Assembly: GCA_038496445.1 (NCBI GenBank)
Contig: JALMLS010000309.1
Coordinates: 248,001 to 312,000 of the forward strand
Source: Trichosphaerium sp. ATCC 40318
Taxonomy: Eukaryota > Discosea > Flabellinia > Trichosidae
Direction of reading: 5' to 3'
DNA: 64,000 bases
The notes under the pieces were generated by a model, which was not told the origin of the DNA, searched no databases, and was given only the letters and a program-made list of their open reading frames with translations. Position numbers and translations under genes: made by a program. This document shows positions 43,861 through 54,809 of the stretch, piece after piece; position 1 is the first letter of the stretch; each line of letters begins with the position of its first letter.

Positions 43861-46415
43861 ATGTTAGTAGCCAAACACGTCCTAGGCCGATTTGGGCAAA
43901 CCGATCGAACAAGTGTACCTGGTGCCCTCAAAAGCGCGTTACACCCAAAAAATCTCCATCGATTGCGCTGGTATGTAGCTAACAAAGCAAACAAGTACCC
44001 GAGCGCAGAACTACATTTTTTCGAGTACGGCGTTGCCATGCGCTACGGGTTGTGCACGTTCGAAGATTTGTACAAATTGTCGTGGAAGCAAGTGGTAAAA
44101 GCTGACAAGTTTTCAACTCTCAAAAAGTAAAATCCCAGAAAATTTTCTTGGTGTGTAATTAACTACCCTCTTCTCTTTCTAGATACAAGGCATCATTACC
44201 TGATGCGCTTGAAGGACTGTATCCTGATCACAAATGGGACTTGTGGAGATTCAAGTGAGTACAAAAAGCCGGTTTTAGCCTTTAAAACGTATATAAGAAA
44301 AGCGCCACACCAGTACTGGGATGACGTCAAAAACCAAAGGCAATTTCTTGATGATTTTGCCAAGATGCGAGGCATTAAAGATGTCGATGGCTGGGCTTCT
44401 GTCACCAATAAGCAACTTACCACCTTGAACGGATCAGGCGTATTGCACAAGTAAGATATGACCAAATCGAAATAATCACACAATAACACATACCTATCTA
44501 TTTACAACCCCCTTTAACAGGTATCGCAATTCTCTTGGGGCTGCCTTAGAACACATCTACCCAGAAAACAATTGGGATTCACGGTATGGCTCCTTGGTAA
44601 TGTAGTTGTCCTCTCCCTCGGTAAACGATATTGTAGCACATTCAACTTGAAGGCAAACACAAAGGTGATGCACAAGTATTTGGGAGATGAGATAACTGTA
44701 CTCAACGCTGTCGGTGTTCTTCTTGGAGTCAAGAGCCTGGATGACTGGTATGCATGCACGAGTTGGGACATGCGCAAGCACGCACGTGGACCTGGCCTTA
44801 TGCGAAGGTATTTTAAAGTGTGTGCGCTACAATGCAAGAATCTTATGCATGCTAGATTCAATAACTCTGTTGCTGCTGCTGTTCAGTACGCATTCGGTCA
44901 TTATACATTTATAACTGCAAAATTCGTGTACGTTGCCTAGTGCAGTAATTTGTTTACAAACGAGAATTTACTAAATCTGAAACAGGGAAAGTGCAGTGAC
45001 GTACAAAACACAGCGCGAACAAAAACAGAAGATGGAGCACGTTGCTGAAGCTCTAGATGTCAAACTAGCTGAATCCTGGTATTATGTATCAACCAAGAAG
45101 GTTATTGAAATGGGTGGAGCAGCTGTATTGAGAAAGCACGTCCAGAAATATTTATGATTACTTTGCTTCAAAAACAAAAAAAAAAACAGCCATAAATTTA
45201 CATGACACAGATATAATGACTCCCTCTGGCGTGCCGTATCCACCTTGTATCCACATGTCACATTTGATAGGCGCAAGTTTAGGCACGTTTCATATCATAG
45301 TATTCGTGTGGCCTGACTGTTTAGGAATGCCCGATGGCTAGAGAGTGAACGTAGGCTTTTGGACCGGCTTGGAGAACGCCTTGCTGTTACAACCTTGCAA
45401 GCCTGGTTAGAATTGCCTGTAGACAAGGTAAAATCAGGAGGTGCAGCGCATCTGCTAGACAAGTATGCTATTATGATTATTATTGCTTTTTAATGAAAAC
45501 CGACCCTCACCATTTTTAGATATGGGTGCATGACCAGACTGTTGCGTACAGTGTACTACACGTATGCGTGGCCCTCGGCCAATAGAGAAATACCCCAGGG
45601 ATACTGGCTCCAGCCTGATAACCAAATCCACTTTTTATTGCATGCGGCCAAGTCTCTTAACATTGAACACCAAGACGACTGGTACCAATTTACGTCGCTA
45701 ATTAACGTCTATTGACACCATTAGGTATCGCGTTTCATGGCAGCAATTGATAGATCTTGGTGGGTCAGGTATTTTAAGGTACTATCCTCGTGCACTCACC
45801 CTCTTGGATACTTGTGCGCAATGGGACTGGGGACGCTTTCCAAGGATGTCTAAGCGTGCAGCTCAACGGTACAACACTGCATAGCGTATAATAGTAGGCT
45901 AAAAACATACAAAAAGGGGCCTTGTGGTAGCCGTGTCTAAAGTACTTGAAAAAGTAGATTATATTTTCGAAGAGCATAAGCTCACTCTTCGCCCATCCAG
46001 CGGACACCACACTACTGTTGACATATTTATTCCGGAACATAATATTGCATTTGAATATCAAGGTAAAAATGGTAGTTTATATACATACATGTAATACTCA
46101 CCAACCGCAGGTGAGCAACACTACAATGACGGTGTCTTCCCACAGGGGTTGTCAGCAGCTGCACAAGAAGCTCTAGATCTTGAAAAGCTGCAGCAATGCC
46201 AAGAAGTTGGCCTTTCGCTTGTTTCAGTGCCATACTGGTGGAATCCTACGGATTTGGAAGGCTTGGCAGCAACGATCAAGGCTTGTGCCCCACACGTTCC
46301 ACTAGCGCACAAATTCCATTCCACACGCGCTGCTCCATTTACCACCAGTGCAACAGATTTCCATAACAAACGTTTGCCTGTAATGCAGCCAATGGCAGCT
46401 CTAGGTACAAGATGA
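43861..46415 (+). CDS. DWY-repeat array protein with C-terminal PD-(D/E)XK-like nuclease domain (copy B)
   Basis: Start MLVAKHVLGRFGQTDRTSVP at 43861, a basic leader that could be an organelle-targeting signal. About six repeats follow. The first is degenerate (LCTFEDLYKLSWKQV, then SLPDALEGLYPDHKWDLWRF). Later ones are typical: NQRQFLDDFAKMRGIKDVDG, SLGAALEHIYPENNWD, LLGVKSLDDWYACTS, MGGAAVLRKH, QQLIDLGGSGILRYY. A K-R-AAQR linker, shared with copy A, leads to the nuclease domain (about 45930-46300): KVDYIFEEHKLTLRP, TVDIFIPEHNIAFEYQGEQH, LDLEKLQQCQEVGLSLVSVP, YWWNPTDLEGLAATI. The intron within the Gly codon of YQG-E is at the same place and phase as in copy A. Base composition is like the rest of the window, unlike copy A. 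A 35-residue tail follows the nuclease. Confidence 0.82.
43900..45890 (+). repeat. Protein-level DWY repeat array, copy B
   Basis: About six coding repeats at roughly 43950-44260, 44290-44590, 44640-44930, 44985-45320, 45325-45560 and 45590-45890. Each is normally split by one or two short introns. Confidence 0.7.
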
Positions 46416-46515
46416 TTATTTGTCATAGGTAGTTTTTACCTTTTTGATTAATCAATTGTATTTTACATAAATAAAAGGGCGGCAGTAAAAAGCACCCACT
46501 GTACAAATTTCAAAA

Positions 46516-49500
46516 CTACAAGTCATCGTCGTCCACGTCGAACATATCTTCATCGTTTGGTTGTGAATTCATAGGAACGTAATCTGTATCTTCTTCTTGT
46601 TCATTTTGAGCAAACAAAACAGTTTTCTTTGGTGCACGTTTGCGCTTCTTGGATTCTTTTGGGAGGTTACCTGCTGGTGGAAATGCCGATTTGAACTAGA
46701 AACACATTGTTAGCTACAAATACATGGTTTTTTTCTATTGATGTACCGGATAGTATTTTCTGTGCACGCGTGCAGCTTCACGCAAGCCAGACGCATATGC
46801 GCCTACTAATGTGGCAGGATGCATTTGTTCAGTTGCTTCGCCAGCAAAGTACAAGTGATTGTCAACGGGTTTTGAGAGGAGAGTGTAGTCGTTACCCGAG
46901 GATCCCTTTGGTATATAGCTGTAACTACCACGTGCAAATTCGTCAGAGTGCCAACGTGTAACAACATACTCTATTACATCAGCGGACCGCTTGAAGCACT
47001 AAAAGCAAGAGAGGTTAGATAGGTAGGTTAGGCACAAAGCCAAAAAAAAACCCCAACTTTCATACTTAATTAAAAAAAAAGAGATTGTACCTTGGCAAGG
47101 ATCACCCTTATGTTTGCTACCAGCCACTCATCGCTCTTATGTTCTACCGTGTGTGCAGCTTCTCCAGAGGATAATACTACAAGGATTGGTTTCCCAACGT
47201 GGCGGTACATATTCCAGCAAATGTAATGAGCGCCTCGCTTGTGAGTCTCTGAATTTGGGTCTGAGCAAATACCAAACCACGCCGGTGTCTTGGGCCAAAA
47301 GCACTCCTAAAACCATATTCGTTAGTCTTTTGCGCACTACTTTAGCGGCTGGTGGGTAGGTCGTACTGAGAACTGCAATACTACTTTATTGAGCAAACCA
47401 AAGCCAAGCCTGTCAATCGCGCCTTGCTTCCATTGTGGCAGCGCCGGGTTGAAAGTCACCGACTTTGCCTTTAGAATGCCCAAAGGCAATGTACAAATGC
47501 AAGCATCTCCATCATATATAGCATCACCAGCGGTTACTTGAACGCCATTATTGTTGTAACTGATATCTGTTACTTTTTGGCCAAATCTAATATCCAGGCC
47601 CTATTATATCAACACTTAGTGAGGCGCAGGGACCGCATTGCTGTATAGGGCACGTACGGAAGCAATTTTCTCAAGAATAGAGCAGTAACCCTCTTTTAAT
47701 ACATTGTGTACACCACCGTACTCGTACGGATCGTCCTGATCCCAGTGGTTCAAAGAAAGCTTCTCCAAGTCCTCTGCGCACGCGTATTCCATGTTCGCAA
47801 AATACCTGCGACACACCCAATAAGCAAACAAACAAATAACAAATACTTTGGGTGAGGTCCCCGTTGTGTCTGTCACAGTACCAGTTCAATACGCATTCTT
47901 CAATAAACTTCAGATCTGTGTGCTCCTCTTCTAGGATCTGGCGCATCACAGTACCCAACCCTTGATCCTACTCTGAGTCATTGATTTGAATGGCGCTTAT
48001 TAAAGAGGATTTGGAAGAAAAACATTGAATGAGAGTGATAAGATTAATTGATTACCTTGTCTGTTTTGCGTCTGTCGTTCGCTGCATTGAGGACCGTGTT
48101 AAACAACTTGCTAATCTTTTCATCTACATCTGCAGGTACCGTGTCACCTGTGCACAAAGTTGGTGTTAGGCTTTTCTCCACGTTGGTGTCCGTGTTTGTT
48201 TGTGTGCGTACCAGACTCCAAGAATAGAATGCTTTCGTCATCCAGTGGACTCAACGGCACGTCCAGCTGGCGTACGATATCATCAAATGGATTACCCTGC
48301 AAGCCCATTAATATTGCTAAACTACGGTTAGGAGAAGTGACATTAAGCGTGCTAACACAAAGGTTGACGTCTTCTTACCTGCACCCAGATCCACTGCTGC
48401 ACCCAACGTTCTGTCGGTATATGCTCTTCCACCAACTCGCCACCGTGCTTCTAGCACAGTAACCTTGTAACCGAAAGATCTTAGTTGCTCTGCTGCAGCT
48501 ACACCTAAGCGACTGTTTCAACACAAAAAATACAATCCTTTTTTTCATGATCTAAAAAAGGGGTACCTGCCGCTCCTGCTCCCACCACAATCACCTTATA
48601 TCGCTCCAAACCGCCTTTGCGATATTTAATACATACTGGTAGGCACACAGGAAGGTAAAACGTACTTATTTTTTTGCAAGTGTGAAACCCTTCGAAAACG
48701 CCTACGTTGATGCTGCCAACGCGTTGCAGAAAGTCAAAGACTGACAGTGCCTTGGAGTGGTATTGCTTCTAAACATTGCCGCTTAGCAATGCAAAAATAC
48801 CAGAAACAATTGTTCGTGATGGTTACGTACCCTCATTGTGTTCCTAGATCGCGCCAGAGTGAGGCACTTCTTAGGATTGGTCTTCCATTCCCACAAGATT
48901 ATGTTTCTGTTAAAAAAAATCAGTAAATCAGTACATTCACCAACCTGCAGCATAAATTGCGTACCGTATGCCAGTGTATTCCTCCTCCGACACGTTTGGA
49001 AAGTACTCGCGTTCGGCAGCACTCATCTTTAAAGGTGTGTAGCCGGCTCGCTCTGCTGACCCTACATAGAAAGCAATAGCGTCAGTCTAGTTTTAAAAGG
49101 ATTGGTGAGGTCCACACGCACCCCACTCTTCAGGGACATTTTGTTCGCCTAGAGCATCATTGTGCACATCCTCGTGGATATTTTCTAGCGCCTTAGACAC
49201 TGCCAGCTTTGTTGTGGTTTTACGCCTCTTTCTGGACATACGCGATGATGATGGTTTTTGTTCAGCTTGAGTTAGTGATCCTTACGCCGCAAACGTCAGT
49301 ACAAACAAAGCATTATCAAGCGCTACAAAAAAAAATCAATATCGTTTTCCCTTACCCTCTGTAGTTTTATTGAGCTGAAATACGCCTAGTGTTTGCGTCT
49401 CATCCGCCCATTCACCTTGTATGCGTTCTTGATTGTAATTTCCACACAGAAAGAATTTCTGTCCGTCTGACTTGTTTTCTTTACATAGCTGTATTTCGCC

Positions 49501-50192
49501 CATGTACGCCATGCCTAATTAGTCGAGTTTAGCCTTGATTGTAACAAAAGAATTTCACAAACCAGAAACTATGCTAGTCCCTCCAATGCCCTGGCCCTCT
49601 CCTGATATTATCTGGCCTCCCAACATCCCACACTTTGTAAATTGTACGGATAAACTCTCTTTGAATCTGGTTTTACTGACTCATACATTAGTTTGACGCA
49701 TTCAATACAAAGGCAAACAGCGTATTAGATTTTTATGCAAAAATTGACATTTTTAGTACGCAAAAGAAGCATTTAGCCTTCTAAAGTCGGTAATAGCGTA
49801 CTCGTATTGCAAATAACCTTTCCATACGCCGTTAAAGCACTTCAAGCTCTCGTTGTAAACTGTAACTTTCTTCGCTGATTGTACGTTGCCTCCAGGTGCT
49901 GCGTCAGCGTTTACACTATTGTCTACAGGCTTGTTAAACAAATTCCATTGTGTGATCAATTGTTGGCACCTTCGTGTCCAAGTGGCATTCCTCCAGGCTG
50001 AGTTGAGCTATTGTCATTGATGTACCTCAAAAAGTTTCGAAAACCGTCTTTTGCTTTATCTTCTTCTCGCTCTTGCGCTATTTTAGCTTGAATAACATCG
50101 TGAGGAGCTAAGCGTTGCAACCCACTACCCAGAGCCGAAAGCGTGTTAAAAGTGCTTGAAAAGAAACCTTGGTTGACAGGCGGCAATGACAT
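46516..50192 (-). CDS. LSD1-type amine oxidase (SWIRM plus FAD amine oxidase) with N-terminal extension
   Basis: Start [20 protein letters not shown] at 50192. N-terminal exons (49380-49960) form a beta-rich region ([48 protein letters not shown]), then a basic link ([15 protein letters not shown]). The SWIRM domain is at 48820-49060 ([34 protein letters not shown]). Next come the FAD-binding [11 protein letters not shown]..., RVGGRAY-like exons, [53 protein letters not shown]-type strands and [20 protein letters not shown]. The C-tail is basic, then acidic ([19 protein letters not shown]). Such enzymes demethylate H3K4me1/2 in the nucleus. The helical tower insertion of human LSD1 is not present, as in plant LDL proteins. 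Confidence 0.85.
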
Positions 50193-50305
50193 TTGACACT
50201 AGCCACCTATCAATGTAAAAACGTTATCTTTGGGTGAAAGTAATGTTGTTGCAAGTCAATTTCATTCTGTTTCAACAAACATCCACAACAACTTAAGAAA
50301 TCGCA
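50193..50305. promoter_or_regulatory. 113-bp divergent promoter, LSD1-like / TRIP4-AlkB
   Basis: Short spacer between opposing start codons. No known box was recognised. Confidence 0.35.
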
Positions 50306-53105
50306 ATGGAAGCGTTTAAACAGTGGCTCAGCGACGAAGTTGAAAAAATCGTTGGATTTCCAGCGAAGGACATTGCAAATTACGTTGTAACACTCGATAC
50401 GCTCGCAGCTCAAAAGGAACACTTGTTGGTACGCGTTTTACAGTATGTTAAAATATTTTAAAACCAATTAATCGCCTCAAGTCGTTTTTGGGAGCTCAGC
50501 CGAAAGTAAACCAACTACTGAAGCAATACGACGCGCGTTACAAAAAATTAAACGTTAGAAAGCCACAAGCGTCTAAACCACAAAACGCGGCTAGCACAAG
50601 CCATAAATCATCTAACCGTGGCTCTACAACAAGAGAAAACCCATGGGGCAAGAAAAAAGAAACAAAGACGCCAGTAGCACAAACACAGCCTTCTAGGCAA
50701 CAAAAGCAGCAACAAAAACCAGAGCAACGTGCAGGTGGCAAAGCAAAGCTGAACGAGAGCGGCGGTGATCAATATTTGGAAGACAAGTACAGCACAGCTC
50801 CTGTCTCGAAGGGCAAACGAAAGAAAGGCGCAAGCGGTACCCCACGTGACACAAAATTTAAGATTTTATTTGTGACGAAAGCAGCACTCTAGTGACGTCT
50901 ACAACTAAAAAACATGCTACACAAACAGAAATTTCACAGAAAATTACAGAGATTTGCGCACAACCCATTGGAACCCAACCTGACACTTCACCTCTAGACA
51001 ATGCAGCATACGTGGTGATTGATGAACGTGATGCTTCAGTACCGTACAAAAGAGTTGACAACGTTCGGATTGTGCGCAAGATTGCAAAGAATAAAGGAGG
51101 AAAGTCAGTTGGCAGGAATCAAAATAAAAAAGATAGCCAACCCCGTAAGCGCAAGCCATGCACCTGCAATGGTAAGCAAGTAAAAAAAAGTTGAAAGTCA
51201 GGATTGTACTAACGTTTCTATTCGTCCATTAGGCATCAGGCATAAACTATTTAACAACTGCCTAAATTGTGGCAAGATAATTTGTGTAGAAGAGGGTCCA
51301 GGTACAACCCTTGTTTCGCCTACAATTGTTTCCTAAGACACCCCCAAAAGGTCCTTGCTTCTTCTGTGGCCATGAAGTGGTAGGTCGTGGTTCAAGCACA
51401 GATTCTATGGTTGCTGGTACAGATGCGGCTGAGGCACACTTGAACAAGTGCGTGATTATATAGCCGCTAACAACCAAGGATGAGTACTAACTGTGTGTTC
51501 AATGTCAGGCTTTTGGAATTTGATCAAAACTCAGTTGAAAGATCTAAACTCTTTGGTAATGCACTTGATTCTATTCTAATGGGTCTTATCTAACGTTGAA
51601 ACAGACGATCAGTCCGATTACTTTGACACAAACAAATGGATGACCCCAGAAGAACGAAATGTACTAAAACAAAAGAAGATAGCGTACGAAAAGGAAAAGG
51701 AAGACAGCAAAAAGCGCATCACCCTGGATTTCGCAAATAAGCGCGTTGTATCTGGTACCTGTTATAACACTGCATGCTCTATCTCTGGCTCACTGTAGAC
51801 TACTTTAGAAGCCAAACCAGCGTACAGTATATCAACGGAAGATTCGTATGGCTCAGACTTCCGCGTCAAACCAAAACCTGGAATGGTACGTACATATATA
51901 TTGATATGATGGATTTGCGCTTATTCGGTAGTCGAGTGGTGGCGCAGAACACACAGACGGAGGGTTTTATCACAACCCTCATTTGGATTTCCATCCAATA
52001 TTTATTCCAGAGGATGACAAGGATACGTCAAAGAAGGACACTGCACCACAAGAAAAGAAAAAGAGTAGAGTACAAACAGGTTACTTTGATGAAGAGAATG
52101 AAGATATGTCGCTCTTCGCAGTCGCCACAAAGTCTGCTGCACTCACAGAAATTGAAACACGTTAGTTACCCCTTTACTCATAGTAGCATATGCTCACCCT
52201 TTCCAATGCCTAGCGGTACCTGGTGTGCGATACTTAAAGGACTATCTTACAGAGAAAGAAGAGATGAAGCTCATAGAAATAGTGGATGGCTCAGAGTGGA
52301 GTGATGGTACCATAATAGACACTGCTATACACTATTTTTTCCACTTGCGAGATGTTTTGCTTATGATTTGTAGCATTGCGTAGAAGGACACAGCAATATG
52401 GATACACCTATGATTACAGCGCGTATGTAACACGTGTGGCTCAAAATGAGCTAAATTTGTCTTTTGTTTGTTTGTGCTAGAGTCGTTGGTAGTGTTAACA
52501 TTTGTTCTTTGTCTTTAGAAGGAAAAACAAATCGAAATCAGTTGATGCTGCCAGATTGTCATCGGCGCAACCAATGCCACTGTGGCTGTCTAGTTTAGCA
52601 AAGCGATTATTCAATGATGGAGTGACACCGCATGTGTCCGATCAGCTCATTATAAACGAATACAAGCCTGGACAAGGGATATCACCTCACATAGATCACA
52701 CCGCCTCATTTTGTGACTTGTACGTGCCTGTTGTGTCGCTTTGTTGCAACTCTCTTACAATTGTTGTGTTTTTAGCATTGTATCAATATCTATGGCTTCT
52801 GGATGTACCATGACGTTTCAAGCGTACGAAGATGAGAGTAAACCACATGACTTGTACCTGGAGCGTCGATCAGCAGTTGTGTTGAGGTATGTGTCCCCAC
52901 CTTGTTTTGATGCCTCAGTTCACCTGCCTCGTAATGTCTAAGCATAAAATCTAGTGGTGAAGGGCGATACGACTGGACACACGCAATCACTGGCGAACAC
53001 AGCGATGTTGTTGATGGCAAATCAATACCACGGTCTCGACGCATTTCTTTAACATTCAGAAAAATAGTGGAGAAGAAGAAAGAACAAGAACAAGACGACT
53101 GGTAA
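50306..53105 (+). CDS. TRIP4 (ASC-1) zinc-finger protein fused to an AlkB dioxygenase domain
   Basis: Start MEAFKQWLSDEVEKIVGFPA, the TRIP4 N-terminal helical motif. A basic low-complexity linker follows, then the TRIP4-type C2HC5 zinc finger (50150-residue region at 51155-51350: KPCTCN, LFNNCLNCGKIICVEEGP, GPCFFCGHEVV). Conserved downstream TRIP4 blocks are LLEFDQNSVERSKLF, DDQSDYFDTNKWMTPEER and RITLDFANKRVV. Instead of the ASCH domain, the frame passes across a phase-1 intron (after TEIET, about 52162-52210) into VPGVRYLKDYLTEKEEMKLI. There a Fe(II)/2-oxoglutarate AlkB domain begins: RRRTQQYGYTYDYSA, LIINEYKPGQGISPHIDHTA (H-x-D), RYDWTHAITGEHSD (second His) and RRISLTFRKIV (Arg for 2-oxoglutarate). 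It ends QEQDDW. The AlkB part is nearest the ALKBH4/8-like group by eye. Confidence 0.8.
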
Positions 53106-53216
53106 CAAACACACTCCTTTCGTTTAAATCTTTTATTTTTTTTGGTGTACATAAAAAGAACAGCGCTTCGCACATACGATGGCACTTTGGGTTTGATTCG
53201 TTGGGGTTGGTTTTGT

Positions 53217-54580
53217 TTATGCTGTTGCATCGTTTCTTGATGAAAATATCAAGTTGCTCTCGTCACAATTTATACCAACCATTGCTTCTCCTAAAAACCA
53301 CTGCATTAACATTCTGCGTTCATATGATAAGTGTGGCGGCGTACCGAGATTTTGACTGATATCAGCCAGGATTTTGGGGTTTTTATAGTGTGTTACAGCC
53401 TGTACCATGGCTTTAGCGCGCTTTTCAGGGTTTCCAGATTTAAAGATGCCAGATCCCACAAAGACACCATCCACACCAAGTTGCATCATCAACGATACAT
53501 CAGCAGGCGTTGCAATACCGCCAGCTGCAAAGTTGACAACAGGGAGGCGACCCAATTCCCTAGTCTTCTGAACGAGTGCCAAAGGCGCCGATATTTCCTT
53601 TGCGAAATGGTATACTTCGTCATCGCTCATAGCCTTCAGTCTGTTTATTTCCTTGTTCACTAGGAGTGCGTCAGTAGGAAGCGAGGGGTTTGTGGTTGGT
53701 GGGTGATAAAAGAAGCAAAACTTAAAGAGTGTGGTAATCAATAACACGTACATTGGCGCGTGTGGCGCACAGCGTTAACAACGTTACCAGTGCCCGCTTC
53801 ACCTTTGGTGCGAATCATGGCGGCACCCTACGACAATGTCAATTAAAGGCGGACAATAAAATGTCCGCATGTTAGCCTCCATTTATTTTGACACTGACCT
53901 CAGCAATGCGGCGTAGGGCTTCGCCCAAGTTTCTACATCCACAAACAAATGGAATCTTAAACTTGTGCTTGTCAACGTGATAAATTTCATCGGCTGGTGT
54001 CAACACTTCAGACTCATCAATGTAGTCCACCTCCAGGCTCTCTAGTATCTGAGCTTCTGCAAAGTGCCCTATACGACACTTGGCCATCACAGGTATCGTC
54101 ACTGCCTCCTGTATCTCTTTTACTTTCTGCACAAAGTGATTAGAAGGCGAGCGCAAAAGACGTAAACGACTTTAACTACTCGTTGGTTTCACGTGTTATT
54201 TTTTGCTGCTTGAAAAGGTAAAGGGACGTGCCATTGGATCAGCCATGCGTGCGACGCCTCCATCCTTCCTGATATCGGCTGGTACGCGTTCTAGCGCCAT
54301 TACAGCGCATGCACCCGCTGCTTCGGCGATTAAGGCTTGTTCCTTGTTAACGACATCCATAATGATGCCTCCCTTTGGCGTGTAAGCGATTATCAAAAAA
54401 GAAAAATGTTCCGAAAATCAAAGTAGACATGGTGACTCTTCACAACTGTAAGAAGCGACCGTTCACTTACTTTTAGCATTTTAGCGAGTCCTGCTTTTAC
54501 TTCCCATGTCCCTGTTTTAGCGGTGCTTGGTGTCGAGCCTATGCGTACGTTAGGGTTGTTGAGTACAAAGACGCACTCAT
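53217..54580 (-). CDS. SNZ/PDX1: Pyridoxal 5'-phosphate synthase, PdxS/SNZ subunit
   Basis: Start MSASF at 54580, joined by a 41-nt intron (CCTAACG branch) to [18 protein letters not shown], then [38 protein letters not shown] and [14 protein letters not shown] (active-site Lys). Next is [19 protein letters not shown] (second active-site Lys), followed by [20 protein letters not shown] and [14 protein letters not shown]. It ends SSRNDATA. The subunit condenses ribose 5-phosphate, glyceraldehyde 3-phosphate and ammonia to PLP in a dodecamer with PdxT. It faces PdxT across a 229-bp spacer, as SNZ1 and SNO1 do in yeast. Complete, with at least four introns. Confidence 0.96.
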
Positions 54581-54809
54581 GAGGTGATGTGTTGAATTGC
54601 TGGTTGAGCTTTTAATTTTACGATTTTTTTACGTTTTACGCGAGTTCAGTAAAGGTGACTCAGCATGGAATTTGTCAGCGAAATACTGAATGTTCCAGCC
54701 ATCTCTGCAACCCCATAAATTCTAAAACGTGAGTCAGCACAGATTTTTGCGACGAAATACGGAATCTTCCCCAACTCTAGCAAAACCCCACACTTCTCAA
54801 AGTACAGCC
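54581..54809. promoter_or_regulatory. Shared divergent SNZ/SNO promoter with two bZIP-type sites
   Basis: 229 bp between opposing start codons. GTGACTCAGCA (54656) and GTGAGTCAGCA (54729) each contain TGA(C/G)TCA, the Gcn4/AP-1 class site, 73 bp apart and in the same orientation. Confidence 0.6.
54656..54798. repeat. Imperfect tandem duplication (two units of about 68 bp)
   Basis: Units start at 54656 and 54729 and each end in CTTCT or ATTCT. Common words in order are GTGA(C/G)TCAGCA, CGAAATAC(T/G)GAAT, TTCC, CTCT(G/A)(C/G)CAA and ACCCCA. Confidence 0.75.
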
